A DNA stretch of 64,000 bases from Lysinibacillus sphaericus (GCF_002982115.1 NZ_CP019980.1:3356001-3420000); one strand, 5' to 3'. Numbered from the stretch's first letter, positions 38,407 to 49,609 are shown. Made by a program: numbers and translations. Notes: generated by a model from the sequence alone, not told the origin.

Positions 38407-41400
38407 TTACTTTGGCGCTTCTTCTAAAACAATATGTGCATTCGTTCCACCGATGCCAAAAGAGCTGACTGCTGCTTTTAGTTTCCCATGAGTTGTTTCT
38501 AGCTTCTTCGCCTCAGTATTGAAATAAAATGGACTGTTGTTTAGATCTAGTTTTTCATTAGGCTGATTAAAATTAATCAATGGTGGTACTACTTTTTTAT
38601 CAAGCACTAAAACTGTTTTTATAAATCCTGCCACTCCTGCTGCTGCATCAAGATGACCGATGTTTGCTTTTACCGCTCCAATAGCACAGTAATTTTTTTT
38701 ATTCGTTCCCCACGCCTGTTTTAAAGCTTCTATTTCAATTGGATCTCCTAAAGAAGTTCCCGTGCCATGTGCTTCTACAAAACTAATCTCCTCTGGTTTA
38801 ATACCAGCGTTGCCTAATGCAGATTTAATGACATCTGTTTGGCCTTTAATACTTGGTGCCGTATAGCCAATCTTGTCAATACCATCATTGTTAACTGCAG
38901 AGCCTTTAATGACTGCATATATATGATCGTTGTCTTTTAAAGCTTTTTTCAAAGGTTTTAACAATACGACGCCGCATCCGTTCCCAGAAACCGTACCTGA
39001 TGAATCATCAGAGAAAGGTCGACAATGGCCTTCTTTTGAAAAGATCATACCTTCATGCCATAGATAGCCTTCTTTTCGAGGATAGGAAATACTTACTCCA
39101 CCTGCGATTGCCATATCCGCCTCTCCATTTAGAACAATCTGTGCTGCTTGATGGATTGCAACAAGAGACGTAGAACATGCCGTCTGAATGTTCATATTAG
39201 GACCTTTTAAATTCAACTTGTAGGCAATTCTAGTTGTCAGAAAATCCTTCTCATTGTATGTGATTGCTTCGAATGCATCGATGATATCATTCTGGTTGTT
39301 CCCAAACTTTGACATCCATAACAGATTGGAACCACTTCCAGCGTACATAGCAATTTTTCCGTCATAGTCGAATGAATTGTATCCCGCATTTTCCAATAGT
39401 TCATACGTACATTGATGCAATAAACGTATTTGAGGGTCCATCATGCTCGCTTCTTTATCCGAATAGTCAAATAGTTTTGCGTCAAAATATTCTACATCCT
39501 TTAAGAAGCCTTTTGCCCTTACATAATTCTCTTTCTCAAATACTTCTTTAGGAATGCCACTTTGTAAAAGATCGTCATCATTAAAGAAATGAATACTCTC
39601 CTTGCCATTGACAATATTCTGCCAGAATGAATGAATGTTTTCTGCGTCTGGGAATCGACATGCCATACCGATTACAGCTACATCATCATTACGAATTCCC
39701 TCGGTATTCACCGCTTCAGTTGAATCCTCGAAGGCTTCATCAAATCCGTCGTCATCAAAATAATCTTGATCAAATGATGGTTCCTCGGCAGTCGTCTCGT
39801 TTTGGCTACCATTCTTACCACTTTCCTGTGATAATTCTTGAACTAAACCATCTATGGTCGGATATTCAAAAAGCTTCATTACTGGAATCGTTAGCCCTAA
39901 CTCACTATTAATCTTGTTATTGACCATCATTAATGTTAATGAAGTCCCTCCTACATCAAAGAAGTTATCATAGACACCAATATGGTCTTTTTGTAAAATC
40001 TCTTTCCAAATTTTCAGTATTTCACTTTCAAGTACTGATTTTGGTGGCATATTAACCTCAAGTACTTTCTTTTCCTCTAAGGTTGCTAATGCATTTTTGT
40101 TAATCTTTCCATTTGGAAGAACAGGCATGTTATCTAATTGCATATATTCAGTAGGTACCATATAATTTGGCAATTTTGACTGTAACCAGTTCTTTAGCCA
40201 TAGTGAATCTTTTCTTGCTGCACTAGGCGCATCATCCTTTAGGCAATAATATAATGTCAAATTTTTGTTATAATCTGCATCTTCATTTGCCTTTACTACA
40301 ACTATGTTGACATTTGAATGTTCTAAAGCAGCTTTTTCAATTTCACCAAGCTCAATTCGATACCCTCTGATTTTAATCTGATTATCTAATCTACCAGAAA
40401 TTTCGATTTCACCATTAGCATGCATTCTCCCTCTATCACCCGTTTTGTAAACTTTAATACCAGGTAAATCTTCTACTAAAGTGAACTTTTTATCTGTTTC
40501 TAGCTTATCGTTGTAATAGCCCCTTGCAAGGCCTTCTCCTGCAATACATATTTCTCCATAAACACCATACGGTTGTAACTGTTGTTCTTCATTCAAAATA
40601 AAAATTTGTGTATTGGCAATTGGCTTACCGATACTTATATAATCTGAATGTGTAAGATCTTTTGTAGTTGACCATATAGTAGTTTCAGATGGTCCATACA
40701 TGTTATAGATACTTGCTAGAGATTTTGACCTTATATCTTGAAGTAGTTGAATTGGGAAATTCTCTCCACCACTTAAAATACATGTCAACTGTGATAATGC
40801 CGGTGCAAACGCAGGATTATCGACAAATGTTTTAATTCTTGATACCGTACTTAAAATATGCGTAACCCCATATTTTATAATTTTTTGTGCAGCTAAAGTT
40901 GAATCTAGCTGTTCGATTTCATCTGCCATGTATATAGAATGACCTGTGCACATTGGTACAATGGATTCAAATGCAAAAATGTCAAATGATAATGTCGTTA
41001 AGCAAATGACTCTATCCTCTTCATTTCTAAAAATCCTTCTATTGACAATATCGTATATAAAATTAATGACAGAGGCATGATTGACCATAACGCCTTTTGG
41101 TTTTCCTGTTGATCCAGAAGTAAATATCGTATAGGCTAGTGAATTTACGGTGCAGGTAACTTCAGGATTTTTAATATTCTGTCCGTTTGCTTCTAATGCC
41201 CTACAGTCTATAGAGACACCGTTATAATCGACTGTTCCTACATGATCTCTATCTACTAACAATGCCTTTGGTTTGCTTAATTGCATCATATGGTCAATTC
41301 GCTCTTTTGGATAATTATGATCAATCGGAACATAGGCAGCCCCTGCTTTTAAAATGCCAAGCATACCAGCTAACATATTTTCATTCCTTGTTGTCATAAG

Positions 41401-44400
41401 TCCAACTAAATCTTCGTGTGCGACATGTAAGGATAGTAACTTGTGGGCAATTATATTGGCTTTTTTATTCAATTCTCGGTATGTCCAGACTGTACCATCT
41501 GAAGTAATCAATGCTGTTTTATCTGGATGTTTATCGACATTTCTTTCAAACATTTTGTGAAGTGTTACTTGTTCTGCTATATCAAGCTTGGTCTCTTCTA
41601 ATTGTTTTAAGATGTTGTCTTTATCTATAGAAGAAACTACAGTCATTTTGCCAATTAGCGTTTCGCTATCCTTTAAGATACTTTCAAGAATTGTCTTGTA
41701 ATTACTTTGCATTCTCTCCATCGTATCCTCGTTAAATAAATCAGTTGAAAAGTCAATAAAACAGTCAATTTCTTTATTCTTGCTCTGTTGTTGACATGTT
41801 AGAACTAAATCATAAGCAGAAGTTTGCGTATCAAATTGGAATGGACTAATTTTTATGCCATCAATATTCAAATCGTGAGTCTCCATGTTTTGGAAATCAA
41901 AACAAACATCAAACAGTGCGTTGCGGTTAAGTGTCCGCTTAATATCCAGTTGCTCAATCAAATCATCGAATTGATATTCTTGATTTTTTAATGCTTGAAT
42001 GGTATTTTCTTTCACTTCATGGAAGAAATCGATAAACTTTTTCTTTGCCATTGGCTTGTTTCTTATCGCAAGCATATTAACAAACATACCCATGATATCC
42101 TTGACTTCATCTGTTGTACGTCCTGCTACTGGTGAACCAATCACGATGTCTTCCTGTCCAGAATATCTTTGAAGCAATACATACCAAGCACTTAGTAACG
42201 TCATATACATCGTGGCACTATTTTTTTGTGCAAACTTTTCCAATCTCTCCGCCATTTCACTTTCAATAGAAAAATGAACTCTTTTTCCTGCGAAAGTTTT
42301 GATTGCAGGTCTTTCCTTATCAATCGGAAGCTCCAATACAGGAATCCCATCTTTAAACATCTCAGTCCAATATTTTTTAGATTCTTGTATTTTTTCAGAT
42401 GCTAGATACTGATTTTGCCATTCTGCAAAATCTTTATAGTGCACAGTTAATGGTGGCAACGAAGAAACATATAAATCATTAAAATCTTTTGTTAAAATTT
42501 CAACAGATGTTCCGTCTGCAATAATATGGTGTACATCGAATAGTAGTATGGATTTTACATCTGAAACTGTCACTAATTTCAGTCTACATAAAGGCGCTTT
42601 CGATAAATCAAAAGGTCTTATGAAGTCGTCAATTAAATCTTTTATTTGATCATCATTGTCTATCAATTGTTCTGTAAAAGTTAATTCCATATCTACATGG
42701 TCTTCAATCAGCTGGACAACTTTATTATCTTTAATGTCAAAGGATGTTCTTAATATTTCATGTCGCATCAATAGTTTTTCAGCAACTTGTCGCACCTTTT
42801 CCTCACTTAGTTTTCCTTCTATTATTGTGGCTGAAGGAAGATTATAGGCGGTACTTGTTTTATCCAGCAAATGCAAACTATACATACGCTTTTGCGCTGA
42901 AGAAGTATTATAATAAGCAGCTTTTTTTAATGGGACTATTTTATTTTTATTTACAGAATGTCCATTCAAACTAGCGATATAGGCATTCATTTTCTTTGGT
43001 GTCGTATGTTTAAATATTTCAGTAACAGCTATTTTTATACCTGTTTTACTCTCTATCACATTAGAAAGGCTTACCGCTTTTAATGAATCTCCGCCTAATT
43101 CAAAGAAATCCTGATTTTCTGTGATATTTTCAAATCCTAGTACGGATTTATAAGATTCAATAATGCATTCCTCTAAAGAATCCTTGCTTTCAATTGTTGC
43201 CGTAACTTGCTCTGAAGCTTCGAGTACTTTTTGTATTTCCGGATTACTTCTCAATGTATTTCCTTCTTGAGCTATTGTAATCGTAATAGGGTATCGTTTT
43301 TTCTCGAAATGATAGACTGGTAACGACACTCTATTGCGGACGTTACTGCCCATAAATTTCTGCCAATTTAGTTTTACTCCAGCACTCCAAGCAAGTCCAA
43401 GTTTTGCATAAACATATTCCAAATCATGTTCTTTTTCTATTGCGTGCCGTAAAATATTTAGGAATATTTGTCCTTCTTTTCTCTCTTTATGCTGTAATGC
43501 GAAGGTACATAAAGATCTTCCTCCACCTATCTCGATAAAGGCTGCATGCTCATCTTGTAAGATTAATGCTAGGTTTTTATCAAATTGTACTGGGTTTATA
43601 ATATGTTCTGCCCAATATGTTGGCGTGCACATTTCATTTTCCTTCACCCATTCACCAGTGACATTTGAAACAATCGGAATGGATGGATTATTAAATTGAA
43701 ATGCTTTGAGATATTCGCTGAACTCCGTTGCGGCATCCTGCATCATATAGGTATGGAATGCATGTGAGGTTTTAAGTATTGTCGCACCAATGCCTTTTTC
43801 TGACATTATTTTTTCAAATGCCTCTATTTTTTCTTTCGTTCCACCTACGACACAACGATCCGAAGTATTATTTAATGCTAACGATACGCCATCAATTAGC
43901 ATTTCTTTCACTTCGTCTACACCTTTCATTACAGCAAGCATGACACCTGACTTCTGCTTCTGCATAATATCTCCACGGGCTCTGACAATTTTTACGGCAT
44001 CAGCAAGACTCCATACGCCTGCAACTGCTGCGGCTGTTACTTCACCAATACTGTGTCCGATAAACGCCTTTGGCATTATCCCTACATCTATCAGTATTTT
44101 GGCAAGTGAAAATTCCGTAACAAACAATGCAAATTGACTATATTTTGTCTGATTAACGAGAGAGGAATCTGCATTGCCATAGATAATATCAAAGAATTCA
44201 TGTTGTTCTTCTTCATTGAGATAGCCGAATATTTCATCAACATACTGACGGTAACGTTTACCTATAAAGCTGTCTGTTGCGTAATATAACTCTCTTCCGA
44301 TTCCTTGATATTGGCTGCCCTGTCCTGAAAACATAAAGTAAACATTCTTACCTTCGTCAGCTTTTTTACATTCACTGTCAAGAATATCTTCTATAAATTC

Positions 44401-47400
44401 ATCGACATTTATATCCTTTCCAAGATGCTCATTCACTACAATAGCTTTTCTATATTTGAAATGCTTTCTGCCCGCCATCAATGTCCAAGCAGCATCGGAA
44501 CGGTTTATACTTTGATCTGACGCAACATACTTTAGCGTTGATTTTATATTTTCAATTAATGCATTTTTTGTTTTTGCTGAAAACAGGAACAGATTTGTTT
44601 TTTCTTCCTTACTGCTGTTTTTTACAGTTGGTGCTTCCTCCAATACCATATGTGCATTCGTTCCACCAACACCAAATGAATTAATGCCAGCTCTAAGAGG
44701 GAGATTGTTGTTATTTTGCCATTCCATACCATTACTTTGTACAATAAATGGTGTCTCATCAAAATTAATCTTTGGATTAGGATTTTTATAATTTACTGTC
44801 CCAGGTATAAATCGATTCTTTAAGCTTAATGCAACTTTTATCAATCCTGTTACACCTGCTGCCGTATCAGTATGGCCGATATTGCCTTTTACAGAACCTA
44901 ATAAACTGTATCTCTTTTTATCTGTGGCAAATGCTTTTGTTAACGATTCAACCTCAATCGGATCTCCTAATATAGTACCTGTCCCATGTGCTTCAATATA
45001 GCCGACCGTTTCGGGATCGATTTCTGCTCGTTTATAAGCTTCCCTTATTACCTCCGCCTGCCCATCTACACTTGGCGCAGTAAAACCTGCCTTTTGACTG
45101 CCATCATTATTAATAGCAGAGCCTTTAATAACTGCATAAATATGATCTCCCGCTTCCAGTGCCTCATCTAGTCTCTTTAATACAACAATTCCCATTCCAT
45201 TTGAAAATATTGTACCGCTAGCTTCTGCATCAAATGGACGACAATGCCCATCAGATGAAAACATCATCCCATCTTGATACATATAACCACCATCATTTGG
45301 AAGTTCAACAGTAACACCGCCAGCAATAGCTATATCACATTCTCCTAACATGAGAGATTGACATGCTAGATGTGTCGTAACGAGGGTCGTTGAGCATCCA
45401 GTAAGTGATGAGAACACAGGCCCTTTAATATTAAATTTGTAAGCTAACCTTGTTGCAAGAAAATGATTCGTACTCATTGTAAATGCTTGATACATATCAC
45501 TGTAATTGTCATTATTGCCCAATGCTTCGTTATACCATTGGAAATCATCTGAACCACCGATGAAGATGCCCATCTTATCTTCTGTCGATTCTGGATAATA
45601 TCCCGCATCCTCCAAGGCCTCCCATGTTCCTTTGTACAAAAGCCTTAACTGCGGCGACATAAGATTTACTTCGCTCGGTGTATATTCGAAAAATTCTGAA
45701 TCGAAGTATTCAATGTCATCTACACGACCTTTAGCCTTTACATAATTCTTGTTGTGAATCGTTTCTTCACTAATGCCAAGGTTGCGAAGTTCTTCATCAT
45801 TATAAAAATGAATACTCTCTTTTTCATGTTTCAAGTTATGCCAAAAATCCTTAATATTATCGGCACCTGGAACGTCAATTGCCATTCCAATAATGGCAAT
45901 ATCAGAATAGACTGATTTTTTCTTTCTCTTGAAAAAATTCTTTCTGTCCTGAATTTCTACCTGTTCGTTTTTCATCATTTGCTCAGATAATAGACGTATC
46001 GTTGGGAATTGATATAAAACAGTAATAGAAAATTCCATATCAAGTACTTGCTTTAATCTGCTATGTACTAGAATCGCAGCCATGGAATGCCCACCGATTT
46101 CAAAGAAATTATCTTCTATTCCTACATGATCAATTTCTAATACCTCTTTCCAAATACGAGCAATAATTGTCTCTAATTCAGATTCTGGTACTTGATTAAT
46201 TGTCGTAGTGTGATGATTATAGGTAGTATCTGCAATAAGTATTTTCCGGTCTATTTTCCCACTACTATTAATCGGCATTTTCTCCCTATGAACAAAGAAT
46301 GCTGGAATCATATAGTCTGGTACATAATGACTTAAAAATGCTCTTAACTCAGCTACAGGCACTTGTTGTGGAGCAACATAATAAGCACATAGTACAGGTA
46401 AATGGTTGGAAGATTGCTTCGTAACTACTACAGCTTCTAAAATGCCGTCAAACTGAACCATTGCATTTTCAATTTCTCCCAGTTCAATCCGTAATCCGCT
46501 AATTTTAACTTGGTGATCCATTCTCCCCATAAATTCGATATTGCCGTCAGGAAGCCATCTCGCCAAATCACCTGTTTTATACATCTTCTTAAACCAAACG
46601 GGATCTTTTCTTTCATCATAGAATGGATTTTCACAAAATTTTTCATTTGTAAGTTCTTCTTTATTGAGATAACCTCGGGCCAATCCTACTCCACTTAAAC
46701 ATAACTCACCAGGTACACCTACCACCTGAAGTTGATTATTTTCGTCAATAACATACCATCGAATTTCATTTAACGGATGTCCAATCGATACATTCGAAAC
46801 ACGCTCGCATTTTTGAATAGAATGGTGTGAAGCCCACATTGTACATTCTGTTGGACCATAAACATTTTCAAGATTTACAGCTAGTTTCATGTCAAAAAAT
46901 TTATCAATTATATCAGCAGTTAATGCCTCTCCTCCAACAAAAATCCATCGTAAGGAGTGTAACTTTTCTTTATTATTTTTTTCATTCAACAGTTCTAAAA
47001 ATACCTTGAGCATGTTTGGTACAAAGTTTATATGGGTTACATGATAGCGATCTATAAATTCTAAGATAAGTTCTGGATTTTTCTCGCCATCATGTTCTAA
47101 AATACACAGAGCACCTTTTCCCATAAACCAGCCATACAGTTCCGTTCCCGAAATATCGAATGAAAAAGGCGTTTTATATAGATAAACATCGCCTTCTTGA
47201 ACAGGGAAACGTCTTTCCAAATCCATAATTGTATTGACTACACTATGGTTTTCAATCATTACCCCTTTTGGCTCACCAGTCGAACCTGAAGTATACTCAA
47301 TGTAGGCCAAGTCAAAAGGATTTAATACAATATCAAGATTGCTATCATCCCCGCTGTATGTTTCATTATCATCAACAAAAATAATTTGTTTATCCTGACA

Positions 47401-49098
47401 AAAATCATATTGCAAGTCTTTCGATGTAATTAAAATATTGATATCGGCATCGTTAAAAATATAATTTTTTCGATTTTCAGGATAATAATTTTCGATTGGT
47501 ACATAAGCACAGCCAGCTTTCAAAATTCCTAATATAGTAAGAACCATTTCTTTAGAACGTTTTAACTGTACGCCAATTACTTCATTCTCTTTTTTCTTGT
47601 GTTGCAATATTTTTCTTGCTATCTGATTCGCTTTTTTATTGACTTCTTCATAGCTCATGCTGCCATTATCAAAAAGAAGTGCTGTATGTTCTCTATACGT
47701 GCGAACTCGCTCATGGAAAATATCTATAATGTGCATTGGTTTATAATCGAAGAATGCACTCTGATTGAAAGTATTCAAAATATGCACTTTTTCATCTTCC
47801 AAAAATAAGTCGATATCTTTCACTAGTACATCCGTATGCGCTGTTACAGTTTCTAACAGTTTAATAAAACGTCTTCCTAGCATTTCGATCATTTCTTCTG
47901 CATAGATATCAGACTTGTACTGAATCTTAATCATGTCACCATCAGGCATTTCAGCAAGAATTACCATCATATTTCCAGGGAACATCGTATTGTCCATTTC
48001 AAATGTGTCACATTCTACGCCTTCCCATGTCGGTTTACTATATTTGTCATAGACGAAGGTAATATCGAAGATTGACTGAATCCCTGTATAGATACTAGAT
48101 TCTGTTTCACGGGCAATTAAATTGTTGGGATATCCGATATTTTTATATGCTCCAATCATTTCCTCATACATTGCCTCAATAACATCTTTAAATGGTTTAT
48201 GATTGTCGATTGTTACACTTAATGGCAATGTATAAATAAAGCATCCTATCGTTTCTTCAAAGTCGAATCCCGGTCTATTTGTGAATGGACTAGAAACTAC
48301 TACATTCTTTTCATTACAGCATTTTCCCATCAATGCACTAAATGCCGCTAAACAGAAAATAAACGGTGTCACTTCTTCTTTTTGAGATGCTTTCTTTATA
48401 CTGTTCATTAAATCCTTAGAAATTCGATAAGACTTCTCTTTCCCTATCCCGTTATGATGAGCATTCGAGAAGTCCTTTGGAAAGTTCAAAGCATTTGCAT
48501 CTTTTACTTTTTCTCGCCAATATTCCTTTTGTTTTTCATAGTTACCATTCGCCAGTTTTTTATTTTCGCTTTCAACAAAATTTAAAAATCCGCAGTCTTC
48601 TTTTAATTCAATTACTTCACCATTTAGCGAATTGGAATAATAGGTAAATAGTTTTTTGATAAAAATATCAAGTGACACTCCGTCAGCAATAATATGATGA
48701 AGATTCAGTACTAGAATAAATAAATTATTATCCTCTTTAATTAAGGACACTCTAAAAAGTGGTGCCTTTGATAAATTAAACTCATAGCCAACCTCTTCGT
48801 TAACTATTTCATCTATTCTCTTATTATGATGTTCCTTGGAAACATCATAATAATGAACAGCAGCATCTACTTCTTCATTAATTACCATGGACAGACTGCC
48901 ATCTAGTAATTCAATATGACTGCGCAGTGCTGCTTGTTCATTCACCAACATTTGTAATGCCTTTTCGAACTTTACAATATCTATTTCATTCTTTATTTTT
49001 ATTGCCGCTGAGATATTATAATTATTTTTTTCTCCTGTTTGGCATTCAAAATAGATTCCCTTTTGGATCTCTGATAATTCAATCTTTTTTTTCAGCAT
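38407..49098 (-). CDS. Hybrid NRPS/PKS: C-A-PCP-KS-AT-ACP-C-A-PCP-KS (3563 aa)
   Basis: C1 (1-445, HHIIADG 134-140); A1 (455-960, EYTSGSTGEPKG; pocket about D-I-T-N-F-G-V-M-W); PCP (970-1045, S1005); KS (1065-1495, C1235 in TGCSTTL, HGTGT, NIGH); AT (1585-1890, GHSIGE with S1683, HAFH 1779-1782, pointing to malonyl-CoA); ACP (1970-2040, S2005); C2 (2060-2500, HHIIADG 2190-2196); A2 (2510-3010; pocket about D-I-F-L-L-G-M-I-W); PCP (3020-3090, S3053); acidic linker; KS (3138-3563, C3308 in TACSTSL). It ends right after the KS. No reductive domains. Both A pockets recall the Gly code (DILQLGLIW) at D, I, G and W only, so substrates stay tentative. 16 bp precede the next gene. Confidence 0.95.
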   Translation of the reverse strand: MLKKKIELSEIQKGIYFECQTGEKNNYNISAAIKIKNEIDIVKFEKALQMLVNEQAALRSHIELLDGSLSMVINEEVDAAVHYYDVSKEHHNKRIDEIVNEEVGYEFNLSKAPLFRVSLIKEDNNLFILVLNLHHIIADGVSLDIFIKKLFTYYSNSLNGEVIELKEDCGFLNFVESENKKLANGNYEKQKEYWREKVKDANALNFPKDFSNAHHNGIGKEKSYRISKDLMNSIKKASQKEEVTPFIFCLAAFSALMGKCCNEKNVVVSSPFTNRPGFDFEETIGCFIYTLPLSVTIDNHKPFKDVIEAMYEEMIGAYKNIGYPNNLIARETESSIYTGIQSIFDITFVYDKYSKPTWEGVECDTFEMDNTMFPGNMMVILAEMPDGDMIKIQYKSDIYAEEMIEMLGRRFIKLLETVTAHTDVLVKDIDLFLEDEKVHILNTFNQSAFFDYKPMHIIDIFHERVRTYREHTALLFDNGSMSYEEVNKKANQIARKILQHKKKENEVIGVQLKRSKEMVLTILGILKAGCAYVPIENYYPENRKNYIFNDADINILITSKDLQYDFCQDKQIIFVDDNETYSGDDSNLDIVLNPFDLAYIEYTSGSTGEPKGVMIENHSVVNTIMDLERRFPVQEGDVYLYKTPFSFDISGTELYGWFMGKGALCILEHDGEKNPELILEFIDRYHVTHINFVPNMLKVFLELLNEKNNKEKLHSLRWIFVGGEALTADIIDKFFDMKLAVNLENVYGPTECTMWASHHSIQKCERVSNVSIGHPLNEIRWYVIDENNQLQVVGVPGELCLSGVGLARGYLNKEELTNEKFCENPFYDERKDPVWFKKMYKTGDLARWLPDGNIEFMGRMDHQVKISGLRIELGEIENAMVQFDGILEAVVVTKQSSNHLPVLCAYYVAPQQVPVAELRAFLSHYVPDYMIPAFFVHREKMPINSSGKIDRKILIADTTYNHHTTTINQVPESELETIIARIWKEVLEIDHVGIEDNFFEIGGHSMAAILVHSRLKQVLDMEFSITVLYQFPTIRLLSEQMMKNEQVEIQDRKNFFKRKKKSVYSDIAIIGMAIDVPGADNIKDFWHNLKHEKESIHFYNDEELRNLGISEETIHNKNYVKAKGRVDDIEYFDSEFFEYTPSEVNLMSPQLRLLYKGTWEALEDAGYYPESTEDKMGIFIGGSDDFQWYNEALGNNDNYSDMYQAFTMSTNHFLATRLAYKFNIKGPVFSSLTGCSTTLVTTHLACQSLMLGECDIAIAGGVTVELPNDGGYMYQDGMMFSSDGHCRPFDAEASGTIFSNGMGIVVLKRLDEALEAGDHIYAVIKGSAINNDGSQKAGFTAPSVDGQAEVIREAYKRAEIDPETVGYIEAHGTGTILGDPIEVESLTKAFATDKKRYSLLGSVKGNIGHTDTAAGVTGLIKVALSLKNRFIPGTVNYKNPNPKINFDETPFIVQSNGMEWQNNNNLPLRAGINSFGVGGTNAHMVLEEAPTVKNSSKEEKTNLFLFSAKTKNALIENIKSTLKYVASDQSINRSDAAWTLMAGRKHFKYRKAIVVNEHLGKDINVDEFIEDILDSECKKADEGKNVYFMFSGQGSQYQGIGRELYYATDSFIGKRYRQYVDEIFGYLNEEEQHEFFDIIYGNADSSLVNQTKYSQFALFVTEFSLAKILIDVGIMPKAFIGHSIGEVTAAAVAGVWSLADAVKIVRARGDIMQKQKSGVMLAVMKGVDEVKEMLIDGVSLALNNTSDRCVVGGTKEKIEAFEKIMSEKGIGATILKTSHAFHTYMMQDAATEFSEYLKAFQFNNPSIPIVSNVTGEWVKENEMCTPTYWAEHIINPVQFDKNLALILQDEHAAFIEIGGGRSLCTFALQHKERKEGQIFLNILRHAIEKEHDLEYVYAKLGLAWSAGVKLNWQKFMGSNVRNRVSLPVYHFEKKRYPITITIAQEGNTLRSNPEIQKVLEASEQVTATIESKDSLEECIIESYKSVLGFENITENQDFFELGGDSLKAVSLSNVIESKTGIKIAVTEIFKHTTPKKMNAYIASLNGHSVNKNKIVPLKKAAYYNTSSAQKRMYSLHLLDKTSTAYNLPSATIIEGKLSEEKVRQVAEKLLMRHEILRTSFDIKDNKVVQLIEDHVDMELTFTEQLIDNDDQIKDLIDDFIRPFDLSKAPLCRLKLVTVSDVKSILLFDVHHIIADGTSVEILTKDFNDLYVSSLPPLTVHYKDFAEWQNQYLASEKIQESKKYWTEMFKDGIPVLELPIDKERPAIKTFAGKRVHFSIESEMAERLEKFAQKNSATMYMTLLSAWYVLLQRYSGQEDIVIGSPVAGRTTDEVKDIMGMFVNMLAIRNKPMAKKKFIDFFHEVKENTIQALKNQEYQFDDLIEQLDIKRTLNRNALFDVCFDFQNMETHDLNIDGIKISPFQFDTQTSAYDLVLTCQQQSKNKEIDCFIDFSTDLFNEDTMERMQSNYKTILESILKDSETLIGKMTVVSSIDKDNILKQLEETKLDIAEQVTLHKMFERNVDKHPDKTALITSDGTVWTYRELNKKANIIAHKLLSLHVAHEDLVGLMTTRNENMLAGMLGILKAGAAYVPIDHNYPKERIDHMMQLSKPKALLVDRDHVGTVDYNGVSIDCRALEANGQNIKNPEVTCTVNSLAYTIFTSGSTGKPKGVMVNHASVINFIYDIVNRRIFRNEEDRVICLTTLSFDIFAFESIVPMCTGHSIYMADEIEQLDSTLAAQKIIKYGVTHILSTVSRIKTFVDNPAFAPALSQLTCILSGGENFPIQLLQDIRSKSLASIYNMYGPSETTIWSTTKDLTHSDYISIGKPIANTQIFILNEEQQLQPYGVYGEICIAGEGLARGYYNDKLETDKKFTLVEDLPGIKVYKTGDRGRMHANGEIEISGRLDNQIKIRGYRIELGEIEKAALEHSNVNIVVVKANEDADYNKNLTLYYCLKDDAPSAARKDSLWLKNWLQSKLPNYMVPTEYMQLDNMPVLPNGKINKNALATLEEKKVLEVNMPPKSVLESEILKIWKEILQKDHIGVYDNFFDVGGTSLTLMMVNNKINSELGLTIPVMKLFEYPTIDGLVQELSQESGKNGSQNETTAEEPSFDQDYFDDDGFDEAFEDSTEAVNTEGIRNDDVAVIGMACRFPDAENIHSFWQNIVNGKESIHFFNDDDLLQSGIPKEVFEKENYVRAKGFLKDVEYFDAKLFDYSDKEASMMDPQIRLLHQCTYELLENAGYNSFDYDGKIAMYAGSGSNLLWMSKFGNNQNDIIDAFEAITYNEKDFLTTRIAYKLNLKGPNMNIQTACSTSLVAIHQAAQIVLNGEADMAIAGGVSISYPRKEGYLWHEGMIFSKEGHCRPFSDDSSGTVSGNGCGVVLLKPLKKALKDNDHIYAVIKGSAVNNDGIDKIGYTAPSIKGQTDVIKSALGNAGIKPEEISFVEAHGTGTSLGDPIEIEALKQAWGTNKKNYCAIGAVKANIGHLDAAAGVAGFIKTVLVLDKKVVPPLINFNQPNEKLDLNNSPFYFNTEAKKLETTHGKLKAAVSSFGIGGTNAHIVLEEAPK

Positions 49099-49132
49099 TT
49101 ACACAGCACTCCTAAAATGGATTTTTATGTTT

Positions 49133-49609
49133 TTAGCCAATTACCCATATTCCACCAATAACAATAGATAATACGGTTATAAAGGTCTGATATGCAATAT
49201 CCATTATGATATTTGCAATGCTGTCCGCGTCTGCCTTTTTATTCATTTTCATAACATTCCAGTGTGACCAAAGACCACTAATTCCATATATATACATAGC
49301 TACGATTGTTCCTAACCAGAACCCATCTCTAAACCAAATACACATAACGCCCATAACACCTAGACCCAATTGTGAAAACCCGTATTTTATCTGGAACGGC
49401 CCACCTGGCCAACCGACCATTTTGGCATTTTGTTTTGCAAAAATCATATTACTTAATAATCCTGTAATACCTAAAAGTCCAAATGTTACTACGAACTGAT
49501 GAAGTAAAATTACCGAGCAGATCAATTGAGGGTCAGACGGAAATCCCTTCATATATAAGTCGATAACAGCTGTAACAATTCCTAATCCCCATAACACTAA
49601 AAAGAACAT
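49133..49609 (-). CDS. Four-helix membrane protein, DUF6790-like
   Basis: 158 aa with four hydrophobic helices and a conserved-looking central GWPGGPFQIKYGFSQLG. I associate this pattern with DUF6790, function unknown, but from memory only. AGGAG is 8 nt upstream. It lies within the biosynthetic operon between the aminotransferase protein and the largest NRPS, 34-46 bp from each. Possible roles are immunity or membrane tethering of the synthase (inference). Confidence 0.7.
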   Translation of the reverse strand: MFFLVLWGLGIVTAVIDLYMKGFPSDPQLICSVILLHQFVVTFGLLGITGLLSNMIFAKQNAKMVGWPGGPFQIKYGFSQLGLGVMGVMCIWFRDGFWLGTIVAMYIYGISGLWSHWNVMKMNKKADADSIANIIMDIAYQTFITVLSIVIGGIWVIG

